A stretch of 64,000 nucleotides of DNA from Aquibium sp. A9E412 (GCF_030398335.1 NZ_JAOAOP010000010.1:20488-84487); one strand, 5' to 3'. Positions 18,273 through 28,624 are shown, counted from the stretch's first letter. Translations and numbers: made by a program. Notes: generated by a model from the letters alone, not told the origin.

Positions 18273-19550
18273 ATGAACTACCAGCGGTTCTTCGACGAGG
18301 CGATCGACCAGCTCCACGCGGAGCGGCGCTACCGGGTGTTCGCCGACCTCGAGCGCATCGCCGGCGCGTTTCCGCGCGCCATCTGGCGGGCCGACGGCAC
18401 GGCGAAGGAGATCGTCGTGTGGTGCTCCAACGACTATCTCGGCATGGGTCAGCATCCCGACGTCGTCGCCGCGATGCGCAACACCGCCTCGCGCATGGGC
18501 TCGGGCGCCGGCGGCACGCGCAACATCTCGGGCACCAACCATCCGCTGGTCGAGCTGGAACTCGAGCTCGCCGACCTGCACGGCAAGGAGGCCGCGCTCG
18601 TCTTCACCTCCGGCTTCGTGTCCAACGAGGCGTCGATCTCGACCATCGCGCGGCTCCTGCCCGACTGCCTGGTGCTGTCGGACGAGCTCAACCATGCCTC
18701 GATGATCGAGGGGGTGCGGCGCTCGGGCGCGGAGAAGAAGATCTTCCGCCACAACGACATGGCGCATCTGGAAAGCCTGCTCAGGGCGGCCGGCCGCGAG
18801 CGCGCCAAGCTGATCGTCTTCGAGTCCGTCTACTCGATGGACGGCGACATCGCGCCGATCGCCGCGATCGCCGACCTGGCCGAGCGCTACAACGCGATGA
18901 CCTACATCGACGAGGTGCACGCCGTCGGCATGTACGGCGAGCGCGGCGGCGGCATCACCGAGCGCGAGGGGCTGGCCGAGCGCATCGACGTGATCGAGGG
19001 CACGCTCGCCAAGGCGTTCGGCACGCTGGGCGGCTACATCGCCGGCGCGCGCTCGGTGGTCGATGCGGTGCGCTCCTACGCGCCGGGCTTCATCTTCACC
19101 ACGGCGCTGCCGCCGGCGATCGCCGGTGCCGCGACCGCCTCGATCCGCCACCTGAAGCGCTCGCAGGCCGAACGCCGCAAGCACCAGCGCCAGGCGCAGC
19201 GCACCAAGGACGTGCTCGACGAAGCCGGCCTGCCGGTGATGCTGTCGCAGACGCACATCGTGCCGCTGCTGGTCGGCGATCCCGAGCTGTGCAAGCGCGC
19301 CAGCGACCGGCTGCTCACCGTGCACGGCATCTACATCCAGCCGATCAACTATCCGACCGTGCCGCGCGGCACGGAGCGGCTGCGCATCACGCCGACGCCG
19401 TTCCACGGCGACGCGCTGATCAACGGCCTGCGCGACGCGCTGATGGAGACGTGGCAGACGCTCGGCATCCCCTTCCAGGGCAGCGAGGCGCCGCCGGTGG
19501 TGCGCTCCGACCGCGTGGTGCCGCTGATCGTCGCCAAATCGGGCGGCTGA
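18273..19550 (+). CDS. hemA: 5-aminolevulinate synthase
   Basis: 425-residue PLP enzyme that condenses glycine and succinyl-CoA, the first step of alphaproteobacterial tetrapyrrole synthesis (heme and, here, also cobalamin). Diagnostic stretches: [13 protein letters not shown], the glycine-rich [44 protein letters not shown] and the PLP-lysine motif [15 protein letters not shown]. The start [12 protein letters not shown] at 18273 is the standard one; upstream in-frame codons lie in the promoter region with the FNR-like box. Confidence 0.96.
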   Translation: MNYQRFFDEAIDQLHAERRYRVFADLERIAGAFPRAIWRADGTAKEIVVWCSNDYLGMGQHPDVVAAMRNTASRMGSGAGGTRNISGTNHPLVELELELADLHGKEAALVFTSGFVSNEASISTIARLLPDCLVLSDELNHASMIEGVRRSGAEKKIFRHNDMAHLESLLRAAGRERAKLIVFESVYSMDGDIAPIAAIADLAERYNAMTYIDEVHAVGMYGERGGGITEREGLAERIDVIEGTLAKAFGTLGGYIAGARSVVDAVRSYAPGFIFTTALPPAIAGAATASIRHLKRSQAERRKHQRQAQRTKDVLDEAGLPVMLSQTHIVPLLVGDPELCKRASDRLLTVHGIYIQPINYPTVPRGTERLRITPTPFHGDALINGLRDALMETWQTLGIPFQGSEAPPVVRSDRVVPLIVAKSGG

Positions 19551-19576
19551 GGCCGCACCGCGAAGCGCGCGACCCT

Positions 19577-19852
19577 TCACGTCTCGGGCGGAGCGAAGCC
19601 CGTCGCCTCGGCGGATTCGTCCAGCCAGTCGGCCGCCAGGCTGAGCGAGGCGTAGAGCACGTAGCGGCCCGCGGCGTTGCGCACCTTCACCGTGAACACG
19701 CGGCGCATGTTGTCCGGCAGTTCCTCGCTCGCCACCTCCGGCAGCACCGAGACCGCGGCGCCGAGCAGCGCGTCGCGGCTGTCGCAGCGCAGGCCGACGG
19801 CGTCGTGCGTCTCGCGCCGGCCGTCGTTGATGTCGAAATAGAAGCGTGGCAT
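19577..19852 (-). CDS. DUF6894 family small protein
   Basis: 91-residue protein starting MPRFYFDINDGRRETHDAVG, the usual opening of the small DUF6894 family that is abundant in Rhizobiales. Function unknown. It is convergent with hemA, 26 bp from its end, and lies just downstream of the crp-family gene on the same strand. Confidence 0.8.
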   Translation of the reverse strand: MPRFYFDINDGRRETHDAVGLRCDSRDALLGAAVSVLPEVASEELPDNMRRVFTVKVRNAAGRYVLYASLSLAADWLDESAEATGFAPPET

Positions 19853-19892
19853 CAGCCACCTCGCATCGCCGGTCGTGCCCGCAGGGCCGGCG

Positions 19893-20666
19893 CTATCGGG
19901 GGCCGCACCGGCCGCGCGGCCGTTCGTCGGCCACCGGCGGCTCGTCGGGCAGGACGCGCAGGTGAAGGTAGTTCGCCGTGAAGCCGGCGTAGCGGCTCAG
20001 CCGGTCGAGATCGGGCACGGTGACAACGCGCCCCTGGAATTCGACGAGACCGTCCTCGCGCAGCTTCTGCAGGCTGCGGTTGAGATGGACCGTCGAGATG
20101 CCGAGCGTGTCGGCCAGCTCGTCCTGCGTCAGCGGAAAGGCGAAGCTGTTCCCGTCGGTGCACCCGACGGTGCGCATGCGCACGTAGAGCTCGCAGAACA
20201 GGTGCGCGATCTGCTGGTTGGTCTTGCGCCGGCCCATGTTGACGAGCCATTCGCGCAGCACCGCCTCGTCGACCAGCGTCGCCCACCAGAGCGCCCGGGT
20301 GACCGTCGGATAGCGCTCGGTCAGACGCTCGATGGTCGGCCGCGCGATGCGGACGATCTCGCATTCCGACACGGTGGCGATCGAATGGTCCATGCGGCCC
20401 AGGATGGCGACGTGCAGGTCGCAGAAGTCGCCGGGCACGAGCAGCGCCATGATCGAGCGCGAGCCGTCGTCGAGCGTCTTGTAGCGGCAGGCGTAGCCGC
20501 TCACCACCAGATGCACGTGCTCGGGCTCTTCGCCCTCGATGATCAGGTCGGTCCGCGGTGCGACGATCCGGCGGTCGCGCTCGACAGCCGCGAGCCGTTC
20601 GCAGTCCTCGCGCGACAGGCGCGCGCCGTGCGACAGCTTGCGGACAAGCGGGCTCGGTCGGTGCAT
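19893..20666 (-). CDS. Crp/Fnr-family transcriptional regulator
   Basis: 257-residue regulator with an N-terminal cyclic-nucleotide-binding-type beta barrel (about residues 30-140) and a C-terminal Crp winged helix (LTQDELADTLGISTVHLNRSLQKLREDGLV, about 185-215). It has no N-terminal cysteine cluster, so it is not an oxygen-sensing FNR. Its recognition helix has VHLNRSL where FNR has the E..SR contacts, so it should not be assumed to bind the FNR-like box before hemA. The ATG at 20666 fits the family length. Confidence 0.88.
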   Translation of the reverse strand: MHRPSPLVRKLSHGARLSREDCERLAAVERDRRIVAPRTDLIIEGEEPEHVHLVVSGYACRYKTLDDGSRSIMALLVPGDFCDLHVAILGRMDHSIATVSECEIVRIARPTIERLTERYPTVTRALWWATLVDEAVLREWLVNMGRRKTNQQIAHLFCELYVRMRTVGCTDGNSFAFPLTQDELADTLGISTVHLNRSLQKLREDGLVEFQGRVVTVPDLDRLSRYAGFTANYLHLRVLPDEPPVADERPRGRCGPR

Positions 20667-20725
20667 GGTTTGCAGCCTCGGTCTCCCTTCCCTGCTGCGC
20701 CCGGCCGACCCTAGACCATCGGCGG

Positions 20726-20974
20726 TCACGACTCCAGCGGCGCCGCGAACCCGTTGCCGCCCGCCTCGAGGTCGAAGCTGATGCTGCAACCGCGCAGCAA
20801 GGCGCGCCGGGCGATCGGCTCGACCAGCTCGGCGTCGGTCAGTTCGCAGGCGGGAAGCTCGCTGCGGACGCGGCGCACGGCCGCCCGCATCGACAGCAGA
20901 TCGCCGGGTCTGCGCTGCATGACCACCCGCTCGATGATCTGCTCGGTGGTCGCCTTGGTCCTGAGCTGGTGCAT
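20726..20974 (-). CDS. Small hypothetical protein
   Basis: 82-residue protein beginning MHQLRTKATTEQIIERVVMQ. The ATG at 20974 has a strong GGAGGCGGCG ribosome-binding site; an ATG five codons upstream is also possible. No recognised domain or membrane segment. It lies upstream of, and on the same strand as, the crp-family gene. Confidence 0.55.
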   Translation of the reverse strand: MHQLRTKATTEQIIERVVMQRRPGDLLSMRAAVRRVRSELPACELTDAELVEPIARRALLRGCSISFDLEAGGNGFAAPLES

Positions 20975-21044
20975 CGCCGCCTCCTCCATCCGGCGACGCT
21001 AGGCCGGAACGGAGACATCCGCATTAACCTTTGTGGCGTGCGGA

Positions 21045-21089
21045 CCCGGAGCCGATCTGCGTCTCGCGGCATCGCAGATCGGCTCCGGG
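21045..21089. repeat. Perfect 17-bp inverted repeat (hairpin)
   Basis: CCCGGAGCCGATCTGCG at 21045-21061 and its exact reverse complement at 21073-21089 flank an 11-nt loop. No T-run follows, so a simple rho-independent terminator is unlikely. It lies in the space between the small hypothetical gene and the end of the aminotransferase gene. Confidence 0.8.
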
Positions 21090-21118
21090 CCGTTGTCTCG
21101 ACGCGCTTGCGGACGGCG

Positions 21119-21147
21119 AACCGGTTTCCGCGTCGCCTGGAAACGGT
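21119..21147 (-). terminator. Possible hairpin terminator after the aminotransferase gene
   Basis: An inverted repeat (ACCGGTTTCC facing GGAAACGGT, one bulge) lies immediately after the TAG of the aminotransferase gene on its strand. There is no clear T-tract, so the assignment is tentative. Confidence 0.4.
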
Positions 21148-22332
21148 CTAGCCGTCTCCGAGCCACGCGGCGAGGCGGTGCGCGGCGGCCTCGAGCTGGT
21201 CGATGCGGCGGTTGAAGCACAGCCGGAAGCAGGCCTCGCCGCCGGGGCCGAAGGCGGTGCCGGGCGCCAGGCCGACGCCGGTCTCGTCGACGATGCGCAG
21301 CGCGGCAGCGCGCGTGTCGGCCACCCCGTCGATCGAGAAGAACAGGTAGAAGGCGCCGGCCGGCGGCGCCAGCCGCACGCGCCCCGTCGCCTGGAGGATG
21401 GCGCAGACGCGGTCGCGGCCCTCGCCCGCCCGCGCCACCTGCGCGTCGACGAAGCCGTCGCCCTCGTCGAGCGCGGCGACCGCGCCGCGCTGCATGAAGG
21501 CGGCGACGCCCGAGGTGGCGTACTGCACCAGGTTCTCGAACACCTGCTGCAGGGCCGGATGGACCTCCAGCCAGCCGACGCGCCAGCCGGTCATCGCCCA
21601 GTTCTTGGAGAAGCTGTTGACGTGGAGGATGCGGTCGTCGTCGTCAGCGATGTCGTGAAAGGAGGCGGCGCGCGGCGCGTCGTAGACGAAGCGGCTGTAG
21701 ATCTCGTCGGCGATGATCCACAGGCCGTGCCGGCGGGCGAGCGTCAGGATCGCCGCGAGCGTGGCGCGGTCGGCGGTCCAGCCGGTCGGGTTGGACGGCG
21801 TGTTGACGAACAGCGCCCGCGTGCGCGGCGTGATCGCCGCGGCGAGGCGGTCGGGATCGAGCCGCCAGCCGGCCGCGCCGCGCTCCAGGCCGACCGCGAC
21901 GGGCCGGCCGCCGGCAATGGCGAAGGCGGCCGGGAAGTTCGGCCAGGCCGGCGACAGGTAGACGATCTCGTCGCCGGCGCCGGCCACCGCCTCGAGCGCC
22001 AGGCGGATCGCCTGCATGCCGCCGCCGGTGACGATGAAACGCTCGGGCACGAACGGCCGGCCGAAGTGGCGGGCGTGGTAGTCGGCGAGCGCGCGGCGCA
22101 GCTCCGGCACGCCGCGCTGCCAGGTGTAGAAGGTCTCGCCGGCCTCGAGCGCCCGGCTCGCCGCGCGCACGATGAAGGCCGGCGTCGGGCTGTCGCCCTC
22201 GCCGACCCACAGCGGAATCAGCCCGTCGCGGCCGCGGGCGTGGTTGACCACCGCCACGATGCCGCTTTCGGGCGCGGCGCGCGCCTCTGCCCGCAGCGCC
22301 GCCAGAAGCCGCGCGCCCGGCGCCTCGCTCAT
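21148..22332 (-). CDS. Class I/II PLP-dependent aminotransferase
   Basis: 394-residue fold-type I aminotransferase. Visible are [18 protein letters not shown], the cofactor-binding region ([13 protein letters not shown]), [22 protein letters not shown] and the PLP-lysine motif [17 protein letters not shown]. The substrate cannot be told from sequence. The ATG at 22332 overlaps the mscL stop (ATGA), so the two genes form an operon. Confidence 0.88.
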   Translation of the reverse strand: MSEAPGARLLAALRAEARAAPESGIVAVVNHARGRDGLIPLWVGEGDSPTPAFIVRAASRALEAGETFYTWQRGVPELRRALADYHARHFGRPFVPERFIVTGGGMQAIRLALEAVAGAGDEIVYLSPAWPNFPAAFAIAGGRPVAVGLERGAAGWRLDPDRLAAAITPRTRALFVNTPSNPTGWTADRATLAAILTLARRHGLWIIADEIYSRFVYDAPRAASFHDIADDDDRILHVNSFSKNWAMTGWRVGWLEVHPALQQVFENLVQYATSGVAAFMQRGAVAALDEGDGFVDAQVARAGEGRDRVCAILQATGRVRLAPPAGAFYLFFSIDGVADTRAAALRIVDETGVGLAPGTAFGPGGEACFRLCFNRRIDQLEAAAHRLAAWLGDG

Positions 22333-22769
22333 GCCGCGCCGGGGCGGGTGGCCAGCAGGTCGCGGATCTCCGTCAGCAGCTTGACGTCGGCCGGCGGCGC
22401 CGGCGGCTCGGTCGGCGCCTCGGTCTTCTCCTGCACCACGCGGCGGCGCAGATTGTTCACCGCGCGCACCATAAGGAAGATGATCCAGGCGAGGATCAGG
22501 AAGTTGAGCAGCACCGTGAGGAAGCTGCCATAGGCGAGCACGGCACCCTGCTCGCGCGCCGCCTCGAGCGTCGTCGCCGTCACCTCCGGCGCCAGCGCCA
22601 CGAAGTAGTTGGAAAAATCGAGGCCACCGAAGATGGCGCCGACGATCGGCATGATGATGTCGTCGACCAGCGACGTCACGATCAGCCCGAAGGCGCCGCC
22701 GATGATGACGCCGACGGCCAGGTCCATGACGTTGCCGCGCGCGACGAACTCCTGGAATTCCTTGAGCAT
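22329..22769 (-). CDS. mscL: Large-conductance mechanosensitive channel MscL
   Basis: 146-residue inner-membrane channel that opens under hypo-osmotic shock. It has the N-terminal amphipathic helix and first membrane segment ([20 protein letters not shown]), the FSNYF-type periplasmic motif, a second membrane segment ([20 protein letters not shown]) and a charged C-terminal bundle. First gene of a two-gene operon with the aminotransferase. Confidence 0.96.
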   Translation of the reverse strand: MLKEFQEFVARGNVMDLAVGVIIGGAFGLIVTSLVDDIIMPIVGAIFGGLDFSNYFVALAPEVTATTLEAAREQGAVLAYGSFLTVLLNFLILAWIIFLMVRAVNNLRRRVVQEKTEAPTEPPAPPADVKLLTEIRDLLATRPGAA

Positions 22770-23041
22770 GCTGAGTTTCCCTCCGACGGACGACCGGCGG
22801 CCGCGCCCTGCGGCGCGCCGCGCCCGACCGGCACCTTAGCAGAGACGCCGGCCCGGCAAATCGCCTTTCGCGTCGCCGCCGGACCGCCTCCTCGCCGGCG
22901 CCGTCTTCGCCCAAAGAAGCATTGGACACCCCCCGCCGGCTGTGCTTGCCTCGCGGTGAACGGCGGCCGGCGCATGGCCGGCCCGCGCGTTCTGTCGCGG
23001 GTCCGCGCGCTGCCGGAGCCGCCAGCGGAGGGTCCGGCGTC

Positions 23042-26000
23042 GTGCAGGGCTGGAGCATCGCGATTCTGGCCATCGCCTATGTGACGATGCTGTTCGCCAT
23101 CGCCAGCATCGGCGACCGGCGCGCCGCCCGCGGCCACGCCGCGCGCACCCGGCCGCTGATCTACGCGCTCAGCCTGGCGATCTACTGCACCTCCTGGACC
23201 TTCTTCGGCTCGGTCGGGCTCGCCTCGGAGCGCGGCTTCGAGTTCCTGGCGATCTACATCGGCCCGGTGCTCGTCTTCGTCTTCGCCCGGCCGATGCTCA
23301 GGCGCATCGTGCGGCTGGCGAAATCGGAGAAGATCACCTCGATCGCCGACTTCCTGGCGGCGCGCTACGGCAAGAGCTTCGCCGTCGCCTCGATCGCCAC
23401 GCTGATCGCCACCTTCGGCACGATCCCCTACATCGCGCTGCAGCTCAAGGCGATCTCCGATTCCGTCAGCCTGATGGTCGAGCACTACAGCGGCGCGGCC
23501 TCGACCACCGGGCTGGCGATCGGCGACATCTCGCTGGTCGTGGCGATGCTTCTGGCGCTGTTCGCCGTGCTGTTCGGCACGCGCCACGCCGACGCCACGG
23601 AGCACCAGGACGGCCTGGTGCTGGCGGTGGCGGTGGAATCGATCGTCAAGCTCGCCGCCTTCCTGGCGACCGGCATCGCGGTCAGCTTCTTCCTGTTCGG
23701 CAGCCCGCTCGACCTGGTGCGCACGGTCGCCGCCAGCGAGGCCGTGCAGCAGGCCTTCAACCACTCGACCTCGCTCGCCACCTGGGTGGTGCTGACGACG
23801 CTGAGCGCCTTCGCCATCATCATGCTGCCGCGGCAGTTCTACGTCACCATCGTGGAGAACCGCGGCGAGGACGAGCTGAAGACCGCCTCGACGCTGTTCC
23901 CGCTCTATCTCGTGCTCATCAACCTGTTCGTCGTGCCGATCGCCTTCGCCGGACTGGCCTTCGTCGGCCCGCGCACCAACGCCGACCTCTACGTGCTTTC
24001 GGTGCCGCTGTTCCAGGGCCACGACCTGCTCGCCATCCTGGCCTTCGTCGGCGGCCTGTCGGCGGCCACCGCCATGGTGATCGTGGCCAGCGTGGCGCTG
24101 TCGATCATGATCTCCAACGACCTGGTGATCCCGCTGTTCGTGCGCCGGCTGCTGCGGCCCGACAGCCGCGAGAAGGAGGACTGGTCGAACGTCATCCTCA
24201 ACATCCGCCGGGCGGCGATCTTCCTGATCCTGTTCGCCGCCTTCCTCTACTACCGCGAGACGACCAACAACACGCGGCTGGCGGCGATCGGGCTGATCTC
24301 GTTCGCCGCCATCGCCCAGTTCGCGCCCGCCTTCTTCGGCGGCCTGGTGTGGCGCGGGGCGAACGGCCGCGGCGCGGTGCTCGGCATGTGCGCGGGCTTC
24401 GTCTTGTGGGGCTACACGCTTCTGTTCCCGTCGCTGGCGCCGGCCGACACCGGCATCATCGCCGACGGGCCGTTCGGGCTCGCCGCGCTGCGCCCGCAGG
24501 CGCTGTTCGGCACCGTGGCCGAGCCGTTCAACCACGGCGTGCTGTGGAGCCTGGCGCTCAACACGCTGTTCTTCGTGTTCGGCTCGCTGTCACGCGCCGC
24601 CCGGCCGCTGGAGCGCATCCAGGCGGCGATCTTCGTGCCGCGTGACGCCGGGCCGATCCCCAATCTCAGGCGCTTCCGCACCGCGGTGACGGTGGACGAC
24701 CTGAAGGAGGCGATCTCGCGCTATCTCGGCGCCGAGCGCACCGAGCGCTCCTTCGTCACCTTCGAGAAGACGCACGGCCGGCCGCTCGACGGCAAGGAGC
24801 AGGCCGGCATGGCGGTGATCCGCTACTCCGAGCAGCTCTTGGCGAGCGCCGTCGGCTCGTCGTCGGCGCGGCTCATCCTGTCGCTGCTGTTCCAGCGCAA
24901 CGATTCGTCCTCGCGCGATGCCATGCGCCTGCTCGACGACGCCTCGGAGGCGCTGCAGCACAACCGCGACCTGCTGCAGACGGCGCTCGACCAGATGGAG
25001 CAGGGCATCACCGTCTTCGACAAGGACTTCCGGCTGATCTGCTGGAACCGGCAGTACCGGGCGCTGTTCGACCTGCCCGACGAGATGGGCCAGGTGGGCG
25101 TGTCGCTCGACCACATCGTCGAGCACCTGATCGCGCGCGGCGACCTGCCGCGCGAGGCCGACGTGACCACGCTCGACCGGCTGACGAGCTTCGGCTCGCC
25201 GTGGCAGATCGAGCTGCACACCTCCGGCCGCATCATCGAGCTGCGCTCCAACCCGATGCCCGACGGCGGCATCGTGGCGACCTACACCGACATCACCCAG
25301 CGGGTGGCGGCCGACATGGCGCTCAAGCGCGTCAACGAGACGCTGGAGCAGCGGGTGGCCTGGCGCACCGCCGAGCTGACGCGCGTCAACGAGGAGCTCG
25401 CCCAGGCGCAGATGCTGGCCGAGGAGGCCAATCTCGGCAAGACGCGCTTCCTGGCGGCGGCCGGCCACGACATCCTGCAGCCGCTCAACGCCGCACGGCT
25501 CTACTGCTCCTCGCTGATGGAGAAGACCGACCAGGGACCGGTGCGCGACGGCGTCGCCAACATCGAATCGGCGCTCGATTCGGTGGAGACCATCCTCGGC
25601 GCGGTGCTCGACATCTCGCGCCTCGACACCGGCGCGCTGAAACCGTCGGCGAGCGTCTTCCGGCTCGACGCGCTGATGCGCCAGATCGGCACCGACTTCC
25701 AGCCGCTCGCCGCGGAGAAGGGGCTGACGCTGACCATCGTGCCGTCCTCGCTGACCGTGCGCACCGACCGCAACCTGTTCCGCCGGCTGGTGCAGAACCT
25801 GGTGTCGAACGCCATCAAGTACACCCGCTCCGGCCGCATCCTGATCGGCGCGCGGCGGCGCGGCCGGCTGGTCGAGCTGCAGGTCTTCGACACCGGCATC
25901 GGCATCGCCGAGGACAAGCTGTCGACCGTCTTCCGCGAGTTCACCCGCCTCGACGAGGGCGCGCGCGAGGCCGAGGGGCTGGGCCTCGGCCTGTCGATCG

Positions 26001-26530
26001 TCGACCGCATCGCCCGCGTGCTCAGGCTGGAGATCCAGATCGCCTCGCTGCGCGGCCGCGGCACGCGCTTCTCCGTGGTGCTGCCGGTCAGCGCCGCCGG
26101 CCAGGCCGACCAGGCCGGCGAGGCGCGCGCGGCGGCCGGGCGCAGCGTGCTGCTCGACGGGCTGACGGTGCTGTGCATCGACAACGACCGGCGCATCCTG
26201 GAGGGCATGCGGCTCCTGCTGCAGGACTGGGGCTGCACCGTCGTCGCCATGGCCGGGCTGCGCGGCGGCGCCAGGCCGCCCGAGACGCCGCCCGACGTGA
26301 TCCTCGCCGACTACCATCTCGACGGCGAGAACGGCATCGCCGTGGTGGCGGCGCTGCGCGCGCGCTACGGCCGCGAGGTGCCGGCGGTGCTGATCACCGC
26401 CGACCGGTCCAACGAGGTGCGCGCGCGCGCCGAGGCGCTCGACATGCCGGTGCTCAACAAGCCGGTGCGGCCGGCCGCGCTGCGCGCCATGCTGTCGCGC
26501 TACCGCAAGATGCTGGCGGCGGCGGAGTAA
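23042..26530 (+). CDS. Transporter-fused PAS hybrid histidine kinase
   Basis: About 1162 residues: an N-terminal sodium:solute-symporter-like membrane domain (about 1-500, many helices), a linker, a PAS domain (about 630-770, ITVFDKDFRLICWNRQYR), a HisKA domain with the phospho-accepting histidine in AAGHDILQPLNAARLY near 810, an HATPase_c domain with NAIKYT, DTGIGI and GLGLGLSIV, and a C-terminal receiver with the aspartate of ILADYHLDG near 1090. This is the CbrA-like architecture. The GTG at 23042 has a GGAGGG site upstream and puts the first membrane segment at the N-terminus; the longer ATG frame from 22922 has no such support. No partner regulator is adjacent. Confidence 0.93.
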   Translation: MQGWSIAILAIAYVTMLFAIASIGDRRAARGHAARTRPLIYALSLAIYCTSWTFFGSVGLASERGFEFLAIYIGPVLVFVFARPMLRRIVRLAKSEKITSIADFLAARYGKSFAVASIATLIATFGTIPYIALQLKAISDSVSLMVEHYSGAASTTGLAIGDISLVVAMLLALFAVLFGTRHADATEHQDGLVLAVAVESIVKLAAFLATGIAVSFFLFGSPLDLVRTVAASEAVQQAFNHSTSLATWVVLTTLSAFAIIMLPRQFYVTIVENRGEDELKTASTLFPLYLVLINLFVVPIAFAGLAFVGPRTNADLYVLSVPLFQGHDLLAILAFVGGLSAATAMVIVASVALSIMISNDLVIPLFVRRLLRPDSREKEDWSNVILNIRRAAIFLILFAAFLYYRETTNNTRLAAIGLISFAAIAQFAPAFFGGLVWRGANGRGAVLGMCAGFVLWGYTLLFPSLAPADTGIIADGPFGLAALRPQALFGTVAEPFNHGVLWSLALNTLFFVFGSLSRAARPLERIQAAIFVPRDAGPIPNLRRFRTAVTVDDLKEAISRYLGAERTERSFVTFEKTHGRPLDGKEQAGMAVIRYSEQLLASAVGSSSARLILSLLFQRNDSSSRDAMRLLDDASEALQHNRDLLQTALDQMEQGITVFDKDFRLICWNRQYRALFDLPDEMGQVGVSLDHIVEHLIARGDLPREADVTTLDRLTSFGSPWQIELHTSGRIIELRSNPMPDGGIVATYTDITQRVAADMALKRVNETLEQRVAWRTAELTRVNEELAQAQMLAEEANLGKTRFLAAAGHDILQPLNAARLYCSSLMEKTDQGPVRDGVANIESALDSVETILGAVLDISRLDTGALKPSASVFRLDALMRQIGTDFQPLAAEKGLTLTIVPSSLTVRTDRNLFRRLVQNLVSNAIKYTRSGRILIGARRRGRLVELQVFDTGIGIAEDKLSTVFREFTRLDEGAREAEGLGLGLSIVDRIARVLRLEIQIASLRGRGTRFSVVLPVSAAGQADQAGEARAAAGRSVLLDGLTVLCIDNDRRILEGMRLLLQDWGCTVVAMAGLRGGARPPETPPDVILADYHLDGENGIAVVAALRARYGREVPAVLITADRSNEVRARAEALDMPVLNKPVRPAALRAMLSRYRKMLAAAE

Positions 26531-26643
26531 CGGAGCCCGCGCCGGCGGTCTGGCGGCAAAGCGGCAACCGGTTCGCCGGGCGCAACCGCGCCGGAACGCG
26601 GCGCCGGAGCCGGTCTGCGGTCTTGCGGGACGTGCGGCCGGCG

Positions 26644-27639
26644 CTACGCCGTCTGCGGCGCGAAGAAGGCGAAGCGGCCGCGGCCGGAGCCCTTGGCGGC
26701 GTAGAGGGCGGCGTCGGCGCGGGCGAGCAGCGTGTCGCAATCGAGCCCGTCGCGCGGCGCCAGCGCGATGCCGATCGACACGCCGACGCGCACCTGGCGG
26801 CCGGCGAGACGGAACGGCGCGGCAAGCCGCTCCAGGATGCGGCCGGCCAGCACGCCGGCGTCCTGCCCGGCGCGGATGCCGGTCTGCACGATGGCGAACT
26901 CGTCGCCGCCGATGCGCGCCAGCGTGTCGCTTTCGCGCACCGCGGCGCGCATGCGCCGGGCCAGGCCGACGAGCAGCTCGTCGCCGGCCTTGTGGCCGAG
27001 GCCGTCATTGACCGGCTTGAAGTCGTCGATGTCGAGATAGTGCACCGCCATCGCCGCGCCGCGCCGGGCGAGCGCGACGGCGCTCTTCAGCCGGTCGGCG
27101 AACAGCAGCCGGTTGGGCAGGTCGGTCAGCGGATCGTGATGCGCCATGTGCGCGATCAGCGCCTGGTTGCGGCGCTGCTCGGTGACGTCGAGATAGGTGG
27201 TCACGAAGCCGCCGCCGGCCAGCGGCACGCCGCGCACCTCGACCACCGTGCCGTTCGGCCGCGTGCGTTCGTAGGCGTGCGGCCTGCGCTGGCGCGCCAG
27301 CGCCAGGCGGCGGCGCACATGCGCCTCGACGTCGCCCGGGCCGTATTCGCCGCGCTGCGCGTTGAAGCGGAACAGCGCCTCGAGCGTCGGATAGCCGTCG
27401 GCGAACAGCGCGTCGGGGTAGTCGAGCAGCGCCTTCTGCTGCGCGTTGCACAGCACCATGCGCAGGTCCTTGTCGTAGAGCGAGATGCCGCCGGGAAAGT
27501 TCTCGATCACCGCCTCGAGCAGTCGGACGCGCTCGCGCAGGTCGTCGACATACCGCCCCATGCGCGCCAGCGCCCCGGCGAGCGCCGCCAGCCCGCCGTC
27601 GCCCGCCGACGGCGTCGTGTCCAGGTTCTGCATCGCCAC
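26644..27639 (-). CDS. PAS-GGDEF diguanylate cyclase
   Basis: 331-residue protein with a PAS domain (about 35-160, GISLYDKDLRMVLCNAQQ) and a GGDEF domain (about 165-325) with an intact RIGGDEFAIV active site near residue 243, so synthesis of cyclic di-GMP is expected. The PAS segment resembles the one in the convergent histidine kinase next to it. No membrane segment. The start may be 27639 or the in-frame ATG two codons later. Confidence 0.92.
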   Translation of the reverse strand: MAMQNLDTTPSAGDGGLAALAGALARMGRYVDDLRERVRLLEAVIENFPGGISLYDKDLRMVLCNAQQKALLDYPDALFADGYPTLEALFRFNAQRGEYGPGDVEAHVRRRLALARQRRPHAYERTRPNGTVVEVRGVPLAGGGFVTTYLDVTEQRRNQALIAHMAHHDPLTDLPNRLLFADRLKSAVALARRGAAMAVHYLDIDDFKPVNDGLGHKAGDELLVGLARRMRAAVRESDTLARIGGDEFAIVQTGIRAGQDAGVLAGRILERLAAPFRLAGRQVRVGVSIGIALAPRDGLDCDTLLARADAALYAAKGSGRGRFAFFAPQTA

Positions 27640-27975
27640 ATCCCCAAGCGGCGCCGCTGCGCGGCGCCATGCGTGCGTGACGCAACGTTAGTCCGGCCTT
27701 TCTTGCCATCGCCTTAACGCTACGTAAGGCCGCCGCCCGGCATGCCGGCGGCCGCGCGCGCCGGCGCAGACGCAAATGCCCGACGGGCGCCCGAGCGCCG
27801 CGCGCCAAGCCGGCTCGCCGCCCTTCCGCACCACGATGCGGCCCGGGGAGACAGGACCCGTGCGCCGCGTCGACCAGACCCCGCCGCGCCCCGGCGCCGT
27901 CCCGCCTTTCGCAGGCGCGGCGGCCGGCTGCGAGGCAGCGCCCGGCGCGTATCCGGAGCGCCGACCGGCTTAAGA

Positions 27976-28250
27976 GCGCCGACCGGCTCCCGCTTCACCC
28001 GGCGACGCTGGCGCACCCTGCCACACCCGGCGACGTGGCGGTCGGCTGAGGCATCCTCTGACGCATATCCGCAGCGCCGACCGGCTCCCGCTTGACCCGG
28101 CAACGCTGGCGCGCCCTGCCACATTCGGCGACGCGGCGGTCGGCTCCGAGGCATCCTCTGACGCGTATCCGCAGCGCCGACCGGTTCCCGCTTGACCCGG
28201 CGACGCTGACGCACCCGGCGACGCGGCGTCCGTTTGCAGCCGATGCCGTT
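27976..28250. repeat. Tandem repeats of about 98-100 bp, 2.7 copies
   Basis: Units begin at 27976, 28074 and 28174, each with GCGCCGACCGG then TTCCCGCTTGACCCGG or a close variant; the third is truncated and diverges after about 50 bp. A shorter partial copy precedes at about 27947. The rest of the gap 27640-28356 has no convincing gene; its open frames are repeat-driven. Confidence 0.8.
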
Positions 28251-28356
28251 CCCGCCGCGCGCCGCGACCGGGCCGCCCGGCGCGGCGGAATTGTCCGTTG
28301 ATGCCACCCCCGCCTTCGGTTATGTAGGCGCGGTCGGCCGCCGCAGCGCGGCCCGG

Positions 28357-28398
<42 letters not shown>

Positions 28399-28470
28399 TG
28401 ATGTCAAGGGGGTTGGCGACAAAGAGGAGACGAAAAAAGGTTGTAAGAACAAGGATTTGCGAGGTCGTCA

Positions 28471-28611
<141 letters not shown>

Positions 28612-28624
28612 TTAAAACAGAACT

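Noticed and set aside
13786..20000. Other long frames antisense to the NAGGN, hemA and Crp genes
   Set aside because: Low-complexity shadows without motifs; the opposite strand encodes recognisable proteins throughout.
27976..28250. Tandem repeats as a CRISPR array
   Set aside because: The repeat unit is about 98-100 bp with no short conserved repeat and unique spacer pattern, and no cas genes are present.
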